Numbered from the stretch's first letter, positions 17,418 through 27,724 are shown. The stretch is DNA of 64,000 bases from Fluviirhizobium alvei (GCF_030551875.1 NZ_JAUOZU010000002.1:62001-126000); one strand, 5' to 3'. The notes: generated by a model not told the origin, from the letters alone. A program made the numbers and translations.

Positions 17418-17951
17418 ATGCAAGACAAGAACACATCCGGAGCAGCCGGACGGTTTGTTCATGCCCTCGCGGAAGGGGTGGCGATTTTCGGCGGCCTTTG
17501 CCTGGTCGCCGCCTCCATTCTCACGGGCATCTCGATCGTCGGCGCGCAGGTTTATAAACCGCTGCCGGGGGAAATCGAACTGGTCGAGATTCTTTGTGGT
17601 CTCGCCGTTTTCGCCTTCCTGCCCTTCTGCCAGCTCAAGAAAGGCCATGTCGGCGTTGATCTTCTGATCAACGCCCTTGGCTCCGGCGCCATCCGCTGGA
17701 CCCAGCTGATCGGCGATATCATCATCACCGTGCTTCTGGCCCTCATCGCCTGGCGGCACTGGCTCGGCACGGTCGACAAGTTCCACAATGGCGAGTTCAC
17801 CCCGATCCTCTTCGTGCCGCTCTGGTGGGGCTATGCCGCCTCGATGGTGCTGTTGGTCGTGGCGGTCATCGTCGGTGTCTGGTGCATCTTCTCCGACATT
17901 CGCGACATCCGCCGTGGTGCGCAGATCGAAATTCCGCTGGGAGTCCACTGA
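17418..17951 (+). CDS. TRAP transporter small permease (DctQ family)
   Basis: 177-aa four-helix membrane subunit of the tripartite TRAP importer. Hydrophobic segments lie at about residues 20-45, 58-75, 92-112 and 133-155, with the family pattern ELVEILCGLAVFAFLPFCQLKKGHVGVD. It bridges the large permease and stabilises it. It starts 28 bp after the binding-protein gene, with GGAG upstream, and its stop overlaps the ATG of the large permease by one base (TGATG), a coupled arrangement. Confidence 0.93.
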   Translation: MQDKNTSGAAGRFVHALAEGVAIFGGLCLVAASILTGISIVGAQVYKPLPGEIELVEILCGLAVFAFLPFCQLKKGHVGVDLLINALGSGAIRWTQLIGDIIITVLLALIAWRHWLGTVDKFHNGEFTPILFVPLWWGYAASMVLLVVAVIVGVWCIFSDIRDIRRGAQIEIPLGVH

Positions 17952-19261
17952 TGAGCAACGTCGAAATCGGGCTCTGGTCCTTCCCCGTCCTGATCCTGCT
18001 GGTCTTTCTGCGCGTACCGATCGCGGCCGCCATGTTGGGAACCGGCATCATCGGCACCTGGCTGGTCACCGGCAAATGGATCGTCATCCTCAACCAGCTG
18101 AAGGCGGTGGCCTGGAACACCAATGCCAATTATTCGCTGTCGATCATTCCGCTCTTCCTGCTGATGGGGCAGTTCGCCGCCCGTGGCGGTCTTAGCCAGG
18201 CGCTGTTCAACGCAGCGGCCGCCTTCCTCGGTCATCGCAAGGGCGGCGTCGCCATGGCGGCGGTCGGCGCCTGTGCGGGTTTCGGCTCGATCTGCGGTTC
18301 GTCGCTGGCAACCGCGGCAACCATGGCTCAGGTGGCATTGCCGGAATTGCGCCGCAACGGCTATGCCGGTGGCCTCGCCACGGCCACGCTTGCGGCTGGC
18401 GGCACGCTCGGCATCCTCATTCCGCCATCGGTCGTGCTGGTGCTTTATGCCATTCTGACCGAACAGAACATTGCCAAGCTGTTTCTGGCAGCCTTCGTGC
18501 CCGGCATCATCGCGGCGCTTTCCTATCTCACAGTCATCGCCATCTATGTCCGGCTGAAGCCCGAAAGCGCCGGCACCGTTGCCCGGCTTCCGTGGGCGAA
18601 CCGCATTCCGGCGCTGATCGCTGTCTGGCCGGTTCTGCTAATCTTCTTCCTTGTCGTCGGCGGTATCTATCTCGGCTGGTTCACGCCCACCCAGGCGGCA
18701 GCCGTCGGTGCGGTCGGTACCGGTCTCATTGCCTGGTGGCGCGGCGGGCTTGGGCAGGGTGCTCTTTTCCAATGCCTGCGCGAGACGGCGGTCTCATCCG
18801 GCATGATCTTCTTCATCGTGCTCGGTGCCTCGGTATTCAATTCCTTCCTCGCCTTCTCGCGGCTGCCGCAGGTGGGCGCGGAATGGGTGACGGCACAGGG
18901 CTTTACCCCGATGACGGTGATGATCATCATCCTGGTGCTCTACATCATCTTCGGCTGCGTGATGGACTCGCTCTCGATGATCGTGCTGACGGTGCCGATC
19001 TTTTTCCCGATCGTGACTGCGATGGATTATGGGCTGTCGCCGGAACAGTTCGCCATCTGGTTCGGCATTCTGGTGCTGATGGTGGCTGAAATCGGCATGA
19101 TAACACCACCTGTGGGGCTCAATCTCTTCATCATCGCGGCCATGGCCAAAGAGGTGCCGATCCGCGAGACCTACAAGGCGATCATCTGGTTCGTCGGTGC
19201 CGATCTGTTGCGCATCGTCATTCTCACAGCCTTCCCGATCATCAGTGTCTTCCTGATTTGA
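17951..19261 (+). CDS. TRAP transporter large permease (DctM family)
   Basis: 436-aa sodium-coupled transport subunit with about 11-12 hydrophobic segments. The family patterns are visible: FLRVPIAAAMLGTG, GSICGSSLATAATMAQVALPE, GTLGILIPPSVVLVLYAILTE split across two segments, FTPTQAAAVGAVGT, and GCVMDSLSMIVLTVPIFFP followed by EIGMITPPVGLNLFII. The ATG at 17951 is the first codon giving the usual N-terminus; the longer open frame upstream only runs through dctQ. Last gene of the operon, followed by a strong terminator. Confidence 0.95.
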   Translation: MSNVEIGLWSFPVLILLVFLRVPIAAAMLGTGIIGTWLVTGKWIVILNQLKAVAWNTNANYSLSIIPLFLLMGQFAARGGLSQALFNAAAAFLGHRKGGVAMAAVGACAGFGSICGSSLATAATMAQVALPELRRNGYAGGLATATLAAGGTLGILIPPSVVLVLYAILTEQNIAKLFLAAFVPGIIAALSYLTVIAIYVRLKPESAGTVARLPWANRIPALIAVWPVLLIFFLVVGGIYLGWFTPTQAAAVGAVGTGLIAWWRGGLGQGALFQCLRETAVSSGMIFFIVLGASVFNSFLAFSRLPQVGAEWVTAQGFTPMTVMIIILVLYIIFGCVMDSLSMIVLTVPIFFPIVTAMDYGLSPEQFAIWFGILVLMVAEIGMITPPVGLNLFIIAAMAKEVPIRETYKAIIWFVGADLLRIVILTAFPIISVFLI

Positions 19262-19263
19262 GA

Positions 19264-19293
19264 AAGGCCGGAGGTCGTCGGACCTCCGGCCTT
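19264..19293 (+). terminator. Terminator of the TRAP operon
   Basis: Perfect 13-bp stem AAGGCCGGAGGTC / GACCTCCGGCCTT with loop GTCG, three bases after the DctM stop. The T-tract is short. Confidence 0.75.
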
Positions 19294-19312
19294 CGTATCA
19301 TGATAAACCCTG

Positions 19313-19341
19313 TCGCGCCCGGATGAACCGTCCGGGCGCGA
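19313..19341 (-). terminator. Terminator of the leftward RTX protease
   Basis: Perfect 11-bp stem TCGCGCCCGGA / TCCGGGCGCGA with a 7-base loop, just beyond the stop of the protease gene ending at 19348. It may act in both directions with the neighbouring hairpin. Confidence 0.6.
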
Positions 19342-19347
19342 TTGACG

Positions 19348-21789
19348 TCAGAGAATGAAGTCGCCGCCGCGCAGCACGATGGAATCGTCGAGCCGGATGA
19401 TCATGTCGGCATTGCCGTCGCCATTCATGTCGCCATAGATGAAAGTGTCGCCACCGGACCGGTCCGTCCTCAGTTCGCCGGCGACATTGTGGAAATTCCG
19501 GTCGCCAATGAAGGTGAAGGCATTGTTGCCGCTCGCACCCTGTTTGGCATCGATCAGATGAAGGTCGATCTTGTCGGACTGGCTGCGCGAAAAGTCCATG
19601 ATGATGTCGGCGCTGGCCTTGGTCTTGCCGGTTTCGTGACTGCCGAACTGGAACGTATCCGTGTTGGCACCGCCGAGCAGAGTGTCGACGCCATCTCCTC
19701 CAACAATCAGGTCGTTGCCATTGCCGCCGGAGATACGGTTATCATTCGTATCGCCGAACAGCTTGTCGCCAAAGGCTGAACCGGTCAGGTTCTCGATCAG
19801 GTTGAAAGTATCGCCGGTCGATTCGCCCTGGTTGGAGCCGGTGTTATCGAGATGGACGACAACCATGGCGCCGGCATCCGCATAGGTCGCCGTATCGGTG
19901 CCACCACCGCCGTTGATCTTGTCGGCTCCCACGCCACCGCGGATCGTGTCAAAGCCGATGCCGCCCTGAATTTCGTCATTGCCGCCGCCGCCCGTAATCT
20001 CATCGGCGCCGCGCATGCCGAAGAGCTTGTTGACACCGGCACTGCCGACAATAGTGTCCTTGCCATCACCACCGACGGCATTTTCGATATTGGTGAAGAT
20101 GGTCGAAACGCCGTCGATGCGCCCGGCATTGCCGTTGAGTCGAATGACGCTGGCCGTCGTTACCGCCGATGCATTGACCACATCCGACGAACCGCCATTG
20201 CTGTCGACGACATTGCGAACATGGCCGCTCACACCGTCATAGTCGGAATAGTTGTCGGTATAGATATAGCGGTCATCCGTCGCGTCGTCGCCCCAGGTCC
20301 TGATGACGAGATCGGTGATAGTGAGCGTATCGCCGCCCGTATCATCCACCACTTTGACGGACCAGTTGCCAAAGGAGCGTTCGCCGCGGAAAGCCTGGCT
20401 TTCGAAGGTCCAGGTGCCATTGAAATCGCCGCCGCTCGCCTGGTCGGCGATCAACTGGCTCGTCGTTCCATCAGGTGAAGTCAGATAGACCTCCATATCG
20501 GCAAGGAATGTCGTGCTGAAGGTCATGGTCACCGTCACGCGTTCGACGATATCATTGAAGCTGGTCGTACCGGAAAAAGTGGATCCGACGCTGTTGCCAT
20601 CTGGGATCAACTGGGACGAATTGACCAAGTCCATGAAGGTCGCGACTTGGTTGGCGCTCTTCTGCGCATCGTTCGTTCCATACAACCAGGTTTCAGACAT
20701 ACGTACGGCTGCCAGGGCATCGACCAGGCCATAGCCATAGTCGTTGGAAAAGTGCATGCCACCGCCGTTCCAAGTACTTGCGCTGTTCCAGCCCCAATCG
20801 AAAAATTCGGAACCGGAGTGGACCGAGCCGATCGTGCTGCCGACATGGCGGGCGGAACTCGCCAGAATGTTCTGCACATCGCGCCAGCCGAGATCGTCAT
20901 TGGCATCCAGCATCAGCGCGACAACGCCCGAGACCATCGGCGCCGCGGAGGACGTGCCGTTGAACGTCGTTGTGAAGTTGCCGTTGGTATAGCCGGCGGA
21001 GCCGCGCCGGTCGGTTGTTACCACTTCGCCCGGGGTTCCGAAACCGGAAACGAGTACGGCAGCGCCATAACTCGAATAGGAGGAGACAAATCCATCCTGA
21101 TCGACGGCGGCCACCACCACCTGGCGGGTGTCGTTGGTCCAGTCATCGGCATTGACGTCATAATCGTCGGTGGCGCCAATGGAGGCGCCGCGCGAATTGC
21201 CGGCCGATTTGACGATGACCGTGCCGAGACCGCCACGCCCGCCATCGACGGCCGATCCGATCGCCGTTTCGATATCTGTGAACATGGCAGCATTGTAACC
21301 GTTGCGGAATTCGCTGCTGAGGTCGTTGGCGATCCCCTGGCTGATGTTGATCACATCGCCGCCTGCCGCAGAGGCCGCAGCACTTGTGATGGCGTCTCCG
21401 ATATGATCAAGCCAGGTGTTGGTGATGAAGCCGTCGACACGATAGCCGACGAGGGTCGCGCCGTAGGCGACGCCCACGGCACCCGTGCCATTGGCGGCAG
21501 CGCCGATGATCCCGGTGACAGCGGTGCCATGAGCGTCTGTCGAGAGCCCGAATGGGTCTGTTGTGGCATCGGCGTAGTCGAAGTCGAGATCTGTACGATA
21601 GTTCGGAGACAGATCGGAATGGAGATAGTCGAACCCGTCGTCAATCACGAAGACTCGAATACCTGCGCCGGTATAGCCAGGACCTTCACCGGGGTTCCAG
21701 ACCTTGCGCACATTGAGATCAAGAAGCCCGGCCACGGAATTCCCGAGGTGCCATTGCTGGCTGAGAAGCGGATCAGATGGTAGCGCCAT
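19348..21789 (-). CDS. Subtilisin/kexin-like serine protease with P-domain and RTX repeats
   Basis: 813-aa predicted extracellular protease. The S8 domain (residues ~1-360) has catalytic Asp50 (VIDDGFD), His87 (DAHGTAV) and Ser275 (NGTSSAAP), with Asn193 in AGN for the oxyanion hole. A proprotein-convertase-type P-domain follows (~380-500; LTSPDGTTSQL, WTFESQAFRG, GNWSVKVVDD). Then come RTX calcium-binding repeats (~570-720; GMRGADEITGGGGNDEI, GNGNDLIVGGDGVDTL). The C-terminus ends in RGGDFIL, a type I secretion-like end, and there is no Sec signal peptide. It is a paralogue in plan of the protease at 33440-35548. No propeptide is obvious, so autolysis may be limited by calcium-dependent folding outside the cell; that is inference. 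Confidence 0.92.
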   Translation of the reverse strand: MALPSDPLLSQQWHLGNSVAGLLDLNVRKVWNPGEGPGYTGAGIRVFVIDDGFDYLHSDLSPNYRTDLDFDYADATTDPFGLSTDAHGTAVTGIIGAAANGTGAVGVAYGATLVGYRVDGFITNTWLDHIGDAITSAAASAAGGDVINISQGIANDLSSEFRNGYNAAMFTDIETAIGSAVDGGRGGLGTVIVKSAGNSRGASIGATDDYDVNADDWTNDTRQVVVAAVDQDGFVSSYSSYGAAVLVSGFGTPGEVVTTDRRGSAGYTNGNFTTTFNGTSSAAPMVSGVVALMLDANDDLGWRDVQNILASSARHVGSTIGSVHSGSEFFDWGWNSASTWNGGGMHFSNDYGYGLVDALAAVRMSETWLYGTNDAQKSANQVATFMDLVNSSQLIPDGNSVGSTFSGTTSFNDIVERVTVTMTFSTTFLADMEVYLTSPDGTTSQLIADQASGGDFNGTWTFESQAFRGERSFGNWSVKVVDDTGGDTLTITDLVIRTWGDDATDDRYIYTDNYSDYDGVSGHVRNVVDSNGGSSDVVNASAVTTASVIRLNGNAGRIDGVSTIFTNIENAVGGDGKDTIVGSAGVNKLFGMRGADEITGGGGNDEIQGGIGFDTIRGGVGADKINGGGGTDTATYADAGAMVVVHLDNTGSNQGESTGDTFNLIENLTGSAFGDKLFGDTNDNRISGGNGNDLIVGGDGVDTLLGGANTDTFQFGSHETGKTKASADIIMDFSRSQSDKIDLHLIDAKQGASGNNAFTFIGDRNFHNVAGELRTDRSGGDTFIYGDMNGDGNADMIIRLDDSIVLRGGDFIL

Positions 21790-22050
21790 TTTCGGTCTCC
21801 TTCTTGGAAAGTACCGAACTTCTACAATGGGAATATATGTAGAACACAGATCTATATTGAAGGCGAGTCAAAACAATTGTGAAAAGGCGCCATAATAAGA
21901 AGTTTAAATTGATGCTGCGATGGATAAAATCCTTGATTTTAAATTGCGCGTGGGAAATACTTTAGATTGTGTTGATCGCATGCATAACTTCGGATGGCGT
22001 GGCCGGCATCAACGGACGCCGGCATGGCTGGCGGCGATTAACAGGGTTCG

Positions 22051-22971
22051 TCAGCCGCCGCTCTTGCACCAGGGGTCGCGGTCGGGGTCCGAGCCCAGTG
22101 TTTCGACAAGGTAGTCGACGAACAGCCGCGTTCGTGCCGGCAGGAAGCGTTTGTGCGGGTAAAGCACATGCAGGTTCAGGGCGCCTGCGTCGTGGTTCGG
22201 CAACAGGGTCACCAACCGTCCGGCCGCAATGTCGCCGCCGCAGACGAAGGTCGGCAGCACGGCTATGCCGCTGCCATTGAGCGCCAGACGGTTGAGAGTT
22301 TCGGCACTTGTGGACAGAATGCGCGGTTGCAGGCGGATCTCCACGCGATTGCCATCGCACTCGAAGGCGAGATTCACCCACGGCGAGGGCACGCTGAAGG
22401 CGAGGAAGACATGGCGGGTGAGATCCTCAGGCGTTTCGGGTTCGCCATGACGTTCGATATAGTCGGGACCGGCAACGACCCGGAAATGCGAGCGGGCCAG
22501 CCGACGCCCGATCAGGCTTCCATCGAGTGTGCGCGCCACCCGAAGCGCAAGGTCGAAGCCGTCCTGCACCAGGTCCACCTGCCGATTGGAGAACTCAAGA
22601 AACATATCGACATCCGGATGCAGGTCGAGGAAGCGCGAAATCAGCCGCGACAGATGCGTGTCCCCGAATTCGGCTGGAGCTGTGATCCGCAGCGTTCCCC
22701 GCGCACTCTGTGTCACCTTGCCGGCCTCGGCTTCGGCATCGTCGATTGCGGCAAGGATCGACAGGCACCGTTCAAAATAACTCTGGCCGGCGGCGGTGGT
22801 CGACAGATGCCGGGTGGTGCGGTTCAGAAGCCGTGCGCCTACCTTGTCCTCGAGTTGCGAGACATGCCGCGTCACCATGGCGGGCGACAGGCGCAACTGG
22901 CGGGCAGCGGCTGAAAAGCTGCCGAGTTCCACCACCTTCACATAGGCTTGCATGCTGGCGAACCGGTCCAT
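22051..22971 (-). CDS. LysR-family transcriptional regulator
   Basis: 306-aa regulator: N-terminal winged helix-turn-helix (residues ~5-63; FSAAARQLRLSPAMVTRHVS QLE) and a C-terminal ligand-binding domain with patterns GTLRITAPAEFG and RLALNGSGIAVLPTFV. It belongs to the subgroup often annotated with CrgA/DmlR-like repressors. The ATG at 22971 starts the conserved MDRFASMQAYVKV; a TTG 33 bases upstream is less likely. It is divergent from two small putative monooxygenase-type genes at 23081-23688, its probable targets. Confidence 0.9.
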   Translation of the reverse strand: MDRFASMQAYVKVVELGSFSAAARQLRLSPAMVTRHVSQLEDKVGARLLNRTTRHLSTTAAGQSYFERCLSILAAIDDAEAEAGKVTQSARGTLRITAPAEFGDTHLSRLISRFLDLHPDVDMFLEFSNRQVDLVQDGFDLALRVARTLDGSLIGRRLARSHFRVVAGPDYIERHGEPETPEDLTRHVFLAFSVPSPWVNLAFECDGNRVEIRLQPRILSTSAETLNRLALNGSGIAVLPTFVCGGDIAAGRLVTLLPNHDAGALNLHVLYPHKRFLPARTRLFVDYLVETLGSDPDRDPWCKSGG

Positions 22972-23080
22972 GGGCGATCCATTGTTTACCTGGAGTAAAA
23001 ACAATCTTTGATGGAGGAGGTATTATCGTCTCTTTGATCAACAATTACAATCCAGGCATCAACAACGGATGGAGCCTTGA

Positions 23081-23389
23081 ATGTCCAATACGCTATTGCA
23101 GATCGATTTCCCCTATGCTGGCCCGATGGGCGCCGAAATGACCACAGCCATGGATGGGCTCGCGCACGATATCGCCACGGAGGCCGGCTTCCTCTGGAAG
23201 ATCTGGACCGAGAATGCCGAAACCGGCCGGGCTGGCGGCATCTATCTGTTCGCGGATCGCGACAATGCCGCCCGCTATCTGGCCAAGCACACTGCCCGGC
23301 TTGCCGGCTTCGGCATCACCGGCATTGAAGCCAAGACCTTCGATGTCAATGTGCCCCTCTCTGCGATCACCAAGGCGAGCTTCGTCTGA
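23081..23389 (+). CDS. YdhR-like putative monooxygenase
   Basis: 102-aa single-domain protein of the dimeric alpha/beta-barrel type. The pattern LLQIDFPYAGPMGAEMTTAM, then GFLWKIWTENAETGRAGGIY and LFADRDNAARYLAKHTARL resembles YdhR, a putative monooxygenase/stress-associated family. GGAG-like sequence precedes the ATG. It is divergent from the LysR gene and followed 11 bp later by another small barrel-like gene. The substrate is unknown. Confidence 0.82.
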   Translation: MSNTLLQIDFPYAGPMGAEMTTAMDGLAHDIATEAGFLWKIWTENAETGRAGGIYLFADRDNAARYLAKHTARLAGFGITGIEAKTFDVNVPLSAITKASFV

Positions 23390-23400
23390 CGGAGAAAGAC

Positions 23401-23688
23401 ATGTTCACAACACTCGCCGAATTGCAGGTGCAGGATCTTGCGGGATTTCTCGCAGTTTTTGCGACGGGTGGAGCCGGATTGCGCCAACGTCACGGCGCCA
23501 AGCGTGCTGATGTGTTTGCCTATCCGGAAGATCCGAACCGTGCCTTCGTGATCATCGACTGGCCGGATGCGGCGGCATTCGCCGCCTTTCGCGCCGATCC
23601 GGATGTCCCGTCGATGATGAAATCCGGCGGGCTTATGGCGCCGCCGGAGTTCCGTATTGTCAACCGGATCGCACAATTGCCAGCTTGA
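23401..23688 (+). CDS. Small alpha/beta-barrel (ABM-like) protein
   Basis: 95-aa protein with the strand-helix pattern of stress-response/ABM domains (TLAELQVQDLAGFLAVFATGG, then RADVFAYPEDPNRAFVIIDW and AAFAAFRADPDVPSMM). It lies 11 bp behind the YdhR-like gene and is probably co-transcribed. Its exact family is uncertain and no catalytic residue can be assigned. Confidence 0.72.
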   Translation: MFTTLAELQVQDLAGFLAVFATGGAGLRQRHGAKRADVFAYPEDPNRAFVIIDWPDAAAFAAFRADPDVPSMMKSGGLMAPPEFRIVNRIAQLPA

Positions 23689-23711
23689 TCGGCAACATGG
23701 TCCACTTATAC

Positions 23712-23735
23712 CGGGGCGCGACCAGTTGCGCCCCG
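23712..23735. terminator. Bidirectional hairpin between convergent genes
   Basis: Perfect 8-bp stem CGGGGCGC / GCGCCCCG with an 8-base loop, between the stop at 23688 and the convergent cysA stop at 23745. Confidence 0.6.
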
Positions 23736-23744
23736 ATATCCTGA

Positions 23745-24779
23745 TCAGGCGGCGAACACCTTTTCGCGCAGCGGCCGGAACTTCACCACCGAGCCGCGCT
23801 CGGCTGTCGCATCGAGGGGCACTTCGATTTCGATCGGACGCGCATTCGCCTTGTCGCCGACATCGAGTTCGATGATGCGGGCGCCGGCGAGACGGCGCGC
23901 GGAGGTCACGCGGCCGCTGATGCCATCGCCTTCCGAAACGAGTTCGGCATCGCGCGGGCGGAAGAACAGCTTGCCTTCGCCTTCATGATCATGCCGGAGA
24001 CCGGTCGGTGCGCCCAGATACTGCACCTGGCCGCCGGAAACGGTGACTGGCAGTTCGACACTGTCGCCGATGAAGGAGAAGACGAAGGGCGAGTTCGGCC
24101 GGTCATAGACATCGTCCGACGAGCCGACCTGTTCGATCTTGCCCTGGCTCATGACGACGACACGGTCGGCGAGTTCGAGCGCCTCTTCCTGGTCGTGGGT
24201 GACAAAGATGGTCGTATGGCCGGTGCGGTCATGGAACTCGCGCAGCCATTTGCGCAGTTCCTTGCGCACCTTGGCGTCGAGCGCGCCGAACGGCTCGTCA
24301 AGCAGCAGCACGCGCGGTTCGATCGCCATGGCGCGGGCAAGGGCCACACGCTGGCGCTGGCCGCCCGAAAGCTGGTTCGGATAGCGCTTCTCAAGTCCGG
24401 TCAACTGCACCATGTCGAGCAGTTCCAGCGCCCGGCGGCGGATTTCCTGCTTCGGCGGCCTTGTGGCGCGCGGCCGCACCGTCAGGCCGAAGGCGATGTT
24501 GTCGAGGATCGTCATATGGCGGAAGAGCGCATAATGCTGGAACACGAAGCCGACATTGCGCTCCTGCACCGGCTTCCAGCTTGCATCTTCCTGGCCGAAG
24601 AAGATGCGGCCGGTCGTGGGCCGTTCGAGGCCGGCGACCAGACGCAGAAGCGTCGTCTTGCCTGAGCCGGACGGGCCGAGGAGCGCGATCAGTTCGCCCG
24701 AGCGGATCGAGAGCGAGACATCGTGCAGGGCGGGGAAACGGTCGAATTCCTTGCGGATCTTGTCGATACGGATTTCCAT
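23745..24779 (-). CDS. cysA: Sulfate/thiosulfate ABC transporter ATPase
   Basis: 344-aa ATPase energising sulfate import. Walker [10 protein letters not shown] is at residues 35-43, signature LSGGQRQR at 137-144, Walker B VLLLDEP at 157-163, and a C-terminal TOBE-like regulatory domain follows from about residue 235. The pattern [18 protein letters not shown] is the usual CysA N-terminus, which decides the start at 24779. It is the last gene of sbp-cysT-cysW-cysA, 10 bp behind cysW. Confidence 0.95.
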   Translation of the reverse strand: MEIRIDKIRKEFDRFPALHDVSLSIRSGELIALLGPSGSGKTTLLRLVAGLERPTTGRIFFGQEDASWKPVQERNVGFVFQHYALFRHMTILDNIAFGLTVRPRATRPPKQEIRRRALELLDMVQLTGLEKRYPNQLSGGQRQRVALARAMAIEPRVLLLDEPFGALDAKVRKELRKWLREFHDRTGHTTIFVTHDQEEALELADRVVVMSQGKIEQVGSSDDVYDRPNSPFVFSFIGDSVELPVTVSGGQVQYLGAPTGLRHDHEGEGKLFFRPRDAELVSEGDGISGRVTSARRLAGARIIELDVGDKANARPIEIEVPLDATAERGSVVKFRPLREKVFAA

Positions 24780-24789
24780 GAGAGAGACC

Positions 24790-25674
24790 TCAATGCGAAT
24801 TGTTGCCGGAAAGACCATGCGAGTAGAAGATCTCGAGCAGGGTCCGGACGGTAAGGGTGATCAGCGCGAGCAGCGCCAGGAGCGAGGCGACGGCAAAAGC
24901 GGCAGCGAGATTGTATTCGTTATAGAGAATCTCGACATGCAGCGGCATGGTGGTCGTCAGGCCACGGATATGGCCGGAGACGACCGAAACCGCGCCGAAT
25001 TCGCCCATCGCACGTGCGTTGCAGAGCAGCACGCCATAGAGCAGGCCCCACTTGATGTTGGGCAGCGTCACCCTGAAGAAGGTTTGCCAGCCATTGGCGC
25101 CGAGCGTGATCGCGGCCTCTTCCTCGGCCGTTCCCTGTTCCTGCATGAGCGGGATCAGTTCGCGGGCGACGAAGGGGAAGGTCACGAACACGGTGGCGAG
25201 CACGATGCCCGGAACAGCAAACAGGATCTCGATCCCATGGCTCTTGAGCCAGGGGCCAAGCAGGCTGTGCGAACCGAACAGCAGCACATAGACCAGCCCC
25301 GAAATGACCGGCGAGACCGAGAAGGGCAGGTCGATGAGCGTGATCAGGAACGCCTTGCCCTTGAATTCGAACTTGGCAATCGCCCAGGCGGCGGCAACCC
25401 CGAAGACGAGATTGAGCGGCACGGCAATGCCGGCAACCAAGAGCGTCAGCCGGATCGCGGCCAGCGCATCGGGTTCGGCCAGCGCTTCGAGATAGGTCGA
25501 CACGCCATTGCGAAAGGCTTCCACCAGCACCGAGATCAGCGGCAGGATGATGATGAGCGTCAGGAATAGGAAGGCGGCGCCAAGCAGCAGAATCTCGACG
25601 AGGGCCGGTTCGGAGGTGGGCGAACGCCAGCCTCTGCGGGGGGCGGCGGTTTCGGCGCGGGTTTCAGCTTGCAT
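24790..25674 (-). CDS. cysW: Sulfate ABC transporter permease
   Basis: 294-aa inner-membrane permease with six hydrophobic segments and the EAA loop [22 protein letters not shown] around residues 190-212 that docks on Cys[21 protein letters not shown] is characteristic of CysW. Its start overlaps the end of cysT by 11 bp, so the genes are coupled. Confidence 0.94.
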   Translation of the reverse strand: MQAETRAETAAPRRGWRSPTSEPALVEILLLGAAFLFLTLIIILPLISVLVEAFRNGVSTYLEALAEPDALAAIRLTLLVAGIAVPLNLVFGVAAAWAIAKFEFKGKAFLITLIDLPFSVSPVISGLVYVLLFGSHSLLGPWLKSHGIEILFAVPGIVLATVFVTFPFVARELIPLMQEQGTAEEEAAITLGANGWQTFFRVTLPNIKWGLLYGVLLCNARAMGEFGAVSVVSGHIRGLTTTMPLHVEILYNEYNLAAAFAVASLLALLALITLTVRTLLEIFYSHGLSGNNSH

Positions 25675-26521
25675 TGACGTATCTCCGGGTCCAGGCCTGG
25701 ATGAGGTTGATGACGAACAGCATCAGGAAGGAAACAGCCAGCATCACGGTCGCGATTGCGGTCGCACCGGCATAGTTGAACTCCTCAAGCTTGATGATGA
25801 TCAAGAGCGGCGCGATTTCCGACACATAGGGAATATTGCCGGCGATGAAGATCACCGAACCATATTCGCCGGCACCGCGGGCGAAGGCGAGCGCGAACCC
25901 GGTCAGGATCGCCGGCGTCAGTGAAGGCAGGATCACACGGGTGATCGATTGCAGGCGGCTGGCGCCGAGCGTCGCCGCGGCCTCCTCGACTTCGCGGTCG
26001 ATCTCCTCGATCACCGGCTGCACGGTGCGCACGACGAAGGGCAGGCCGATGAAGATCAGCGCCACGACGATGCCGGCCGGCGAAAAGGCGATCTTGATGC
26101 CGAACCATTGGAAGAACTGCCCCACCCAGCCGTTCTTGGCATAAAGGGCTGCGAGCGAAATGCCGGCCACTGCCGTCGGCAGCGCGAACGGCAGGTCGAC
26201 GATCGCATCCACCAGCCGCTTGCCGGGAAAACGATAGCGCACCAGCACCCAGGCGATGGTGACGCCGAAGACAACATTGATGAGCGCGGCGACAAGCGCG
26301 GTGCCGAAGGAGATCTTCAGCGCATTCAGCGTCCGTTCGTCGGTCAGAAGCTCGCCATAGCCGGAAAAGCCGATCGAGGCCGAATGCAGCACAAGCCCGG
26401 CCAGCGGAATGAGGATGATAAGGGTCAGCCAGGTGACAGTAACGCCGAAACTGAGCCCGAAGCCCGGTATGACGCTGTGTCGCCTGAAGCCGATCGCCTC
26501 TGTAAGAGGTTTCGACGACAT
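25664..26521 (-). CDS. cysT: Sulfate ABC transporter permease
   Basis: 285-aa permease partner of CysW (also called CysU). Six membrane segments and the EAA loop [20 protein letters not shown] are visible, as is the family signature [20 protein letters not shown]. It overlaps cysW by 11 bp and follows the binding-protein gene after a ~117-bp gap that holds a palindromic repeat, which could lower expression of the permeases relative to the binding protein. Confidence 0.94.
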   Translation of the reverse strand: MSSKPLTEAIGFRRHSVIPGFGLSFGVTVTWLTLIILIPLAGLVLHSASIGFSGYGELLTDERTLNALKISFGTALVAALINVVFGVTIAWVLVRYRFPGKRLVDAIVDLPFALPTAVAGISLAALYAKNGWVGQFFQWFGIKIAFSPAGIVVALIFIGLPFVVRTVQPVIEEIDREVEEAAATLGASRLQSITRVILPSLTPAILTGFALAFARGAGEYGSVIFIAGNIPYVSEIAPLLIIIKLEEFNYAGATAIATVMLAVSFLMLFVINLIQAWTRRYVNAS

Positions 26522-26586
26522 GGTATTCCCCGTTTCGTTTCAAGTCAGGAAAACTTTGTTTTCCAATGATTTATTATGTTTTGTTT

Positions 26587-26632
26587 CCCCTCCCCAACCC
26601 CTCCCCCTTGTAGGGAGGGGCTGGGGAGGGGG
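26587..26632. repeat. GC-rich palindromic repeat
   Basis: CCCCTCCCCAACCCCTCCC and GGGAGGGGCTGGGGAGGGG pair with one mismatch around a short loop. It lies between sbp and cysT. Palindromes of this composition recur in rhizobial intergenic DNA; here it may attenuate or protect the sbp transcript. Confidence 0.7.
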
Positions 26633-26638
26633 CTTTCC

Positions 26639-27667
26639 TCAGTTCGCCGGCTTGTAGATCTGGTCGAAGATGCCGCCATCGCCGAAATGTTCGGGCTGCG
26701 CCTTCTTCCAGCCGCCGAATTGCGGGTCGTCGATGGTCACGAGATTGAGAGCGGGCAGCTGCGCGGTGCCTGCCGGCAGCAGATCCGGCAGCGACGGCCG
26801 GTAATGATGCTTGGCGGCAAGCGTCTGGCCTTCGGCGGAATAGAGATATTTCAGATAGGCTTCAGCGACCTTGCGGGTGCCCTTGGCATCGACATTGCCA
26901 TCGACCACGGTCACTGGCGGCTGCGCGAGGATCGACAGCGACGGCGTGACGATCTCGAAACCTTCGTCCTTGAATTCGTCGAGCGCCAGATAGGCTTCGT
27001 TTTCCCAGGCGAGCAGCACATCGCCGATTTCGCGCTGGGCAAACGAGGTCAGGGCGCCACGGGCACCGGTATCGAGAACCGGGGCGCGTCTGTAGAGGTC
27101 GGCGATATAGGCCTTCACCTTGTCCTGGTCGCCGCCGAATTCCTTGTTGGCCCAGGCCCAGGCTGCGAGATAGTTCCAGCGGGCGCCACCCGAGGTCTTG
27201 GGGTTCGGTGTCACGATCTGCACGTCACCCTTGACGAGATCGCCCCAGTCCTTGATGCCCTTGGGATTGCCCTGACGCACCAGGAAGACGATCGTCGAGG
27301 TGTAGGGCGAAGAGTCGTGGTCGAGACGCTTCTTCCAGTCGGCCGGGATCTTGCCGGTCTTGGTGGCGATCGCATCGATATCGCCCTCGAGCGCCAGCGT
27401 CACGACATCGGCATCCAGGCCGTCGATCACGGCGCGCGCCTGCTTGCCCGAACCGCCATGCGACTGCTGGACGGCGACATCCTCGCCGGTTTCCTTCTTC
27501 CAGTGCGCGGCAAAGGCTTCGTTGAATTCCTTGTAGAACTCGCGGGTCGGATCATAGGAAACGTTGAGAAGCGTGGTCTGCGCAAAGGTCGGCAGCGCCG
27601 TGGTCAGAGCCAGGCTGAGGCCGAGCGCCAGGCCGGCGACGCGCTTGAATGTGGACTTCCGAGACAT
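26639..27667 (-). CDS. Periplasmic sulfate-binding protein
   Basis: 342-aa binding protein for the CysTWA importer (Sbp/CysP family). A signal peptide covers about residues 1-30 (cleavage near TFA|Q). The motif [20 protein letters not shown], then [20 protein letters not shown] and the segment [19 protein letters not shown] are diagnostic of the sulfate/thiosulfate-binding family and include the ligand-contacting Ser/Gly residues. GGAGG precedes the ATG. It is the first gene of the operon, with an operator-overlapped promoter upstream (27697-27724). Confidence 0.94.
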   Translation of the reverse strand: MSRKSTFKRVAGLALGLSLALTTALPTFAQTTLLNVSYDPTREFYKEFNEAFAAHWKKETGEDVAVQQSHGGSGKQARAVIDGLDADVVTLALEGDIDAIATKTGKIPADWKKRLDHDSSPYTSTIVFLVRQGNPKGIKDWGDLVKGDVQIVTPNPKTSGGARWNYLAAWAWANKEFGGDQDKVKAYIADLYRRAPVLDTGARGALTSFAQREIGDVLLAWENEAYLALDEFKDEGFEIVTPSLSILAQPPVTVVDGNVDAKGTRKVAEAYLKYLYSAEGQTLAAKHHYRPSLPDLLPAGTAQLPALNLVTIDDPQFGGWKKAQPEHFGDGGIFDQIYKPAN

Positions 27668-27696
27668 TGTGTCCTCCAGACATTGAATGCGTCTTA

Positions 27697-27724
27697 ACTC
27701 TATCTAGTAGGTAGAGTATGTCAA
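27697..27724 (-). promoter_or_regulatory. sbp promoter overlapped by a 21-bp palindrome
   Basis: On the minus strand TTGACA (27719-27724) and TAGAGT (27697-27702) are spaced by 16 bp, fitting a sigma-70-type promoter. A 21-bp palindrome occupies 27697-27717 with arms ACTCTA and TAGAGT; nine of ten positions pair around a central G. It thus covers the -10 and spacer, as a repressor operator would. The Rrf2-type regulator encoded at 29106-29549 is a candidate binder (inference). Confidence 0.65.
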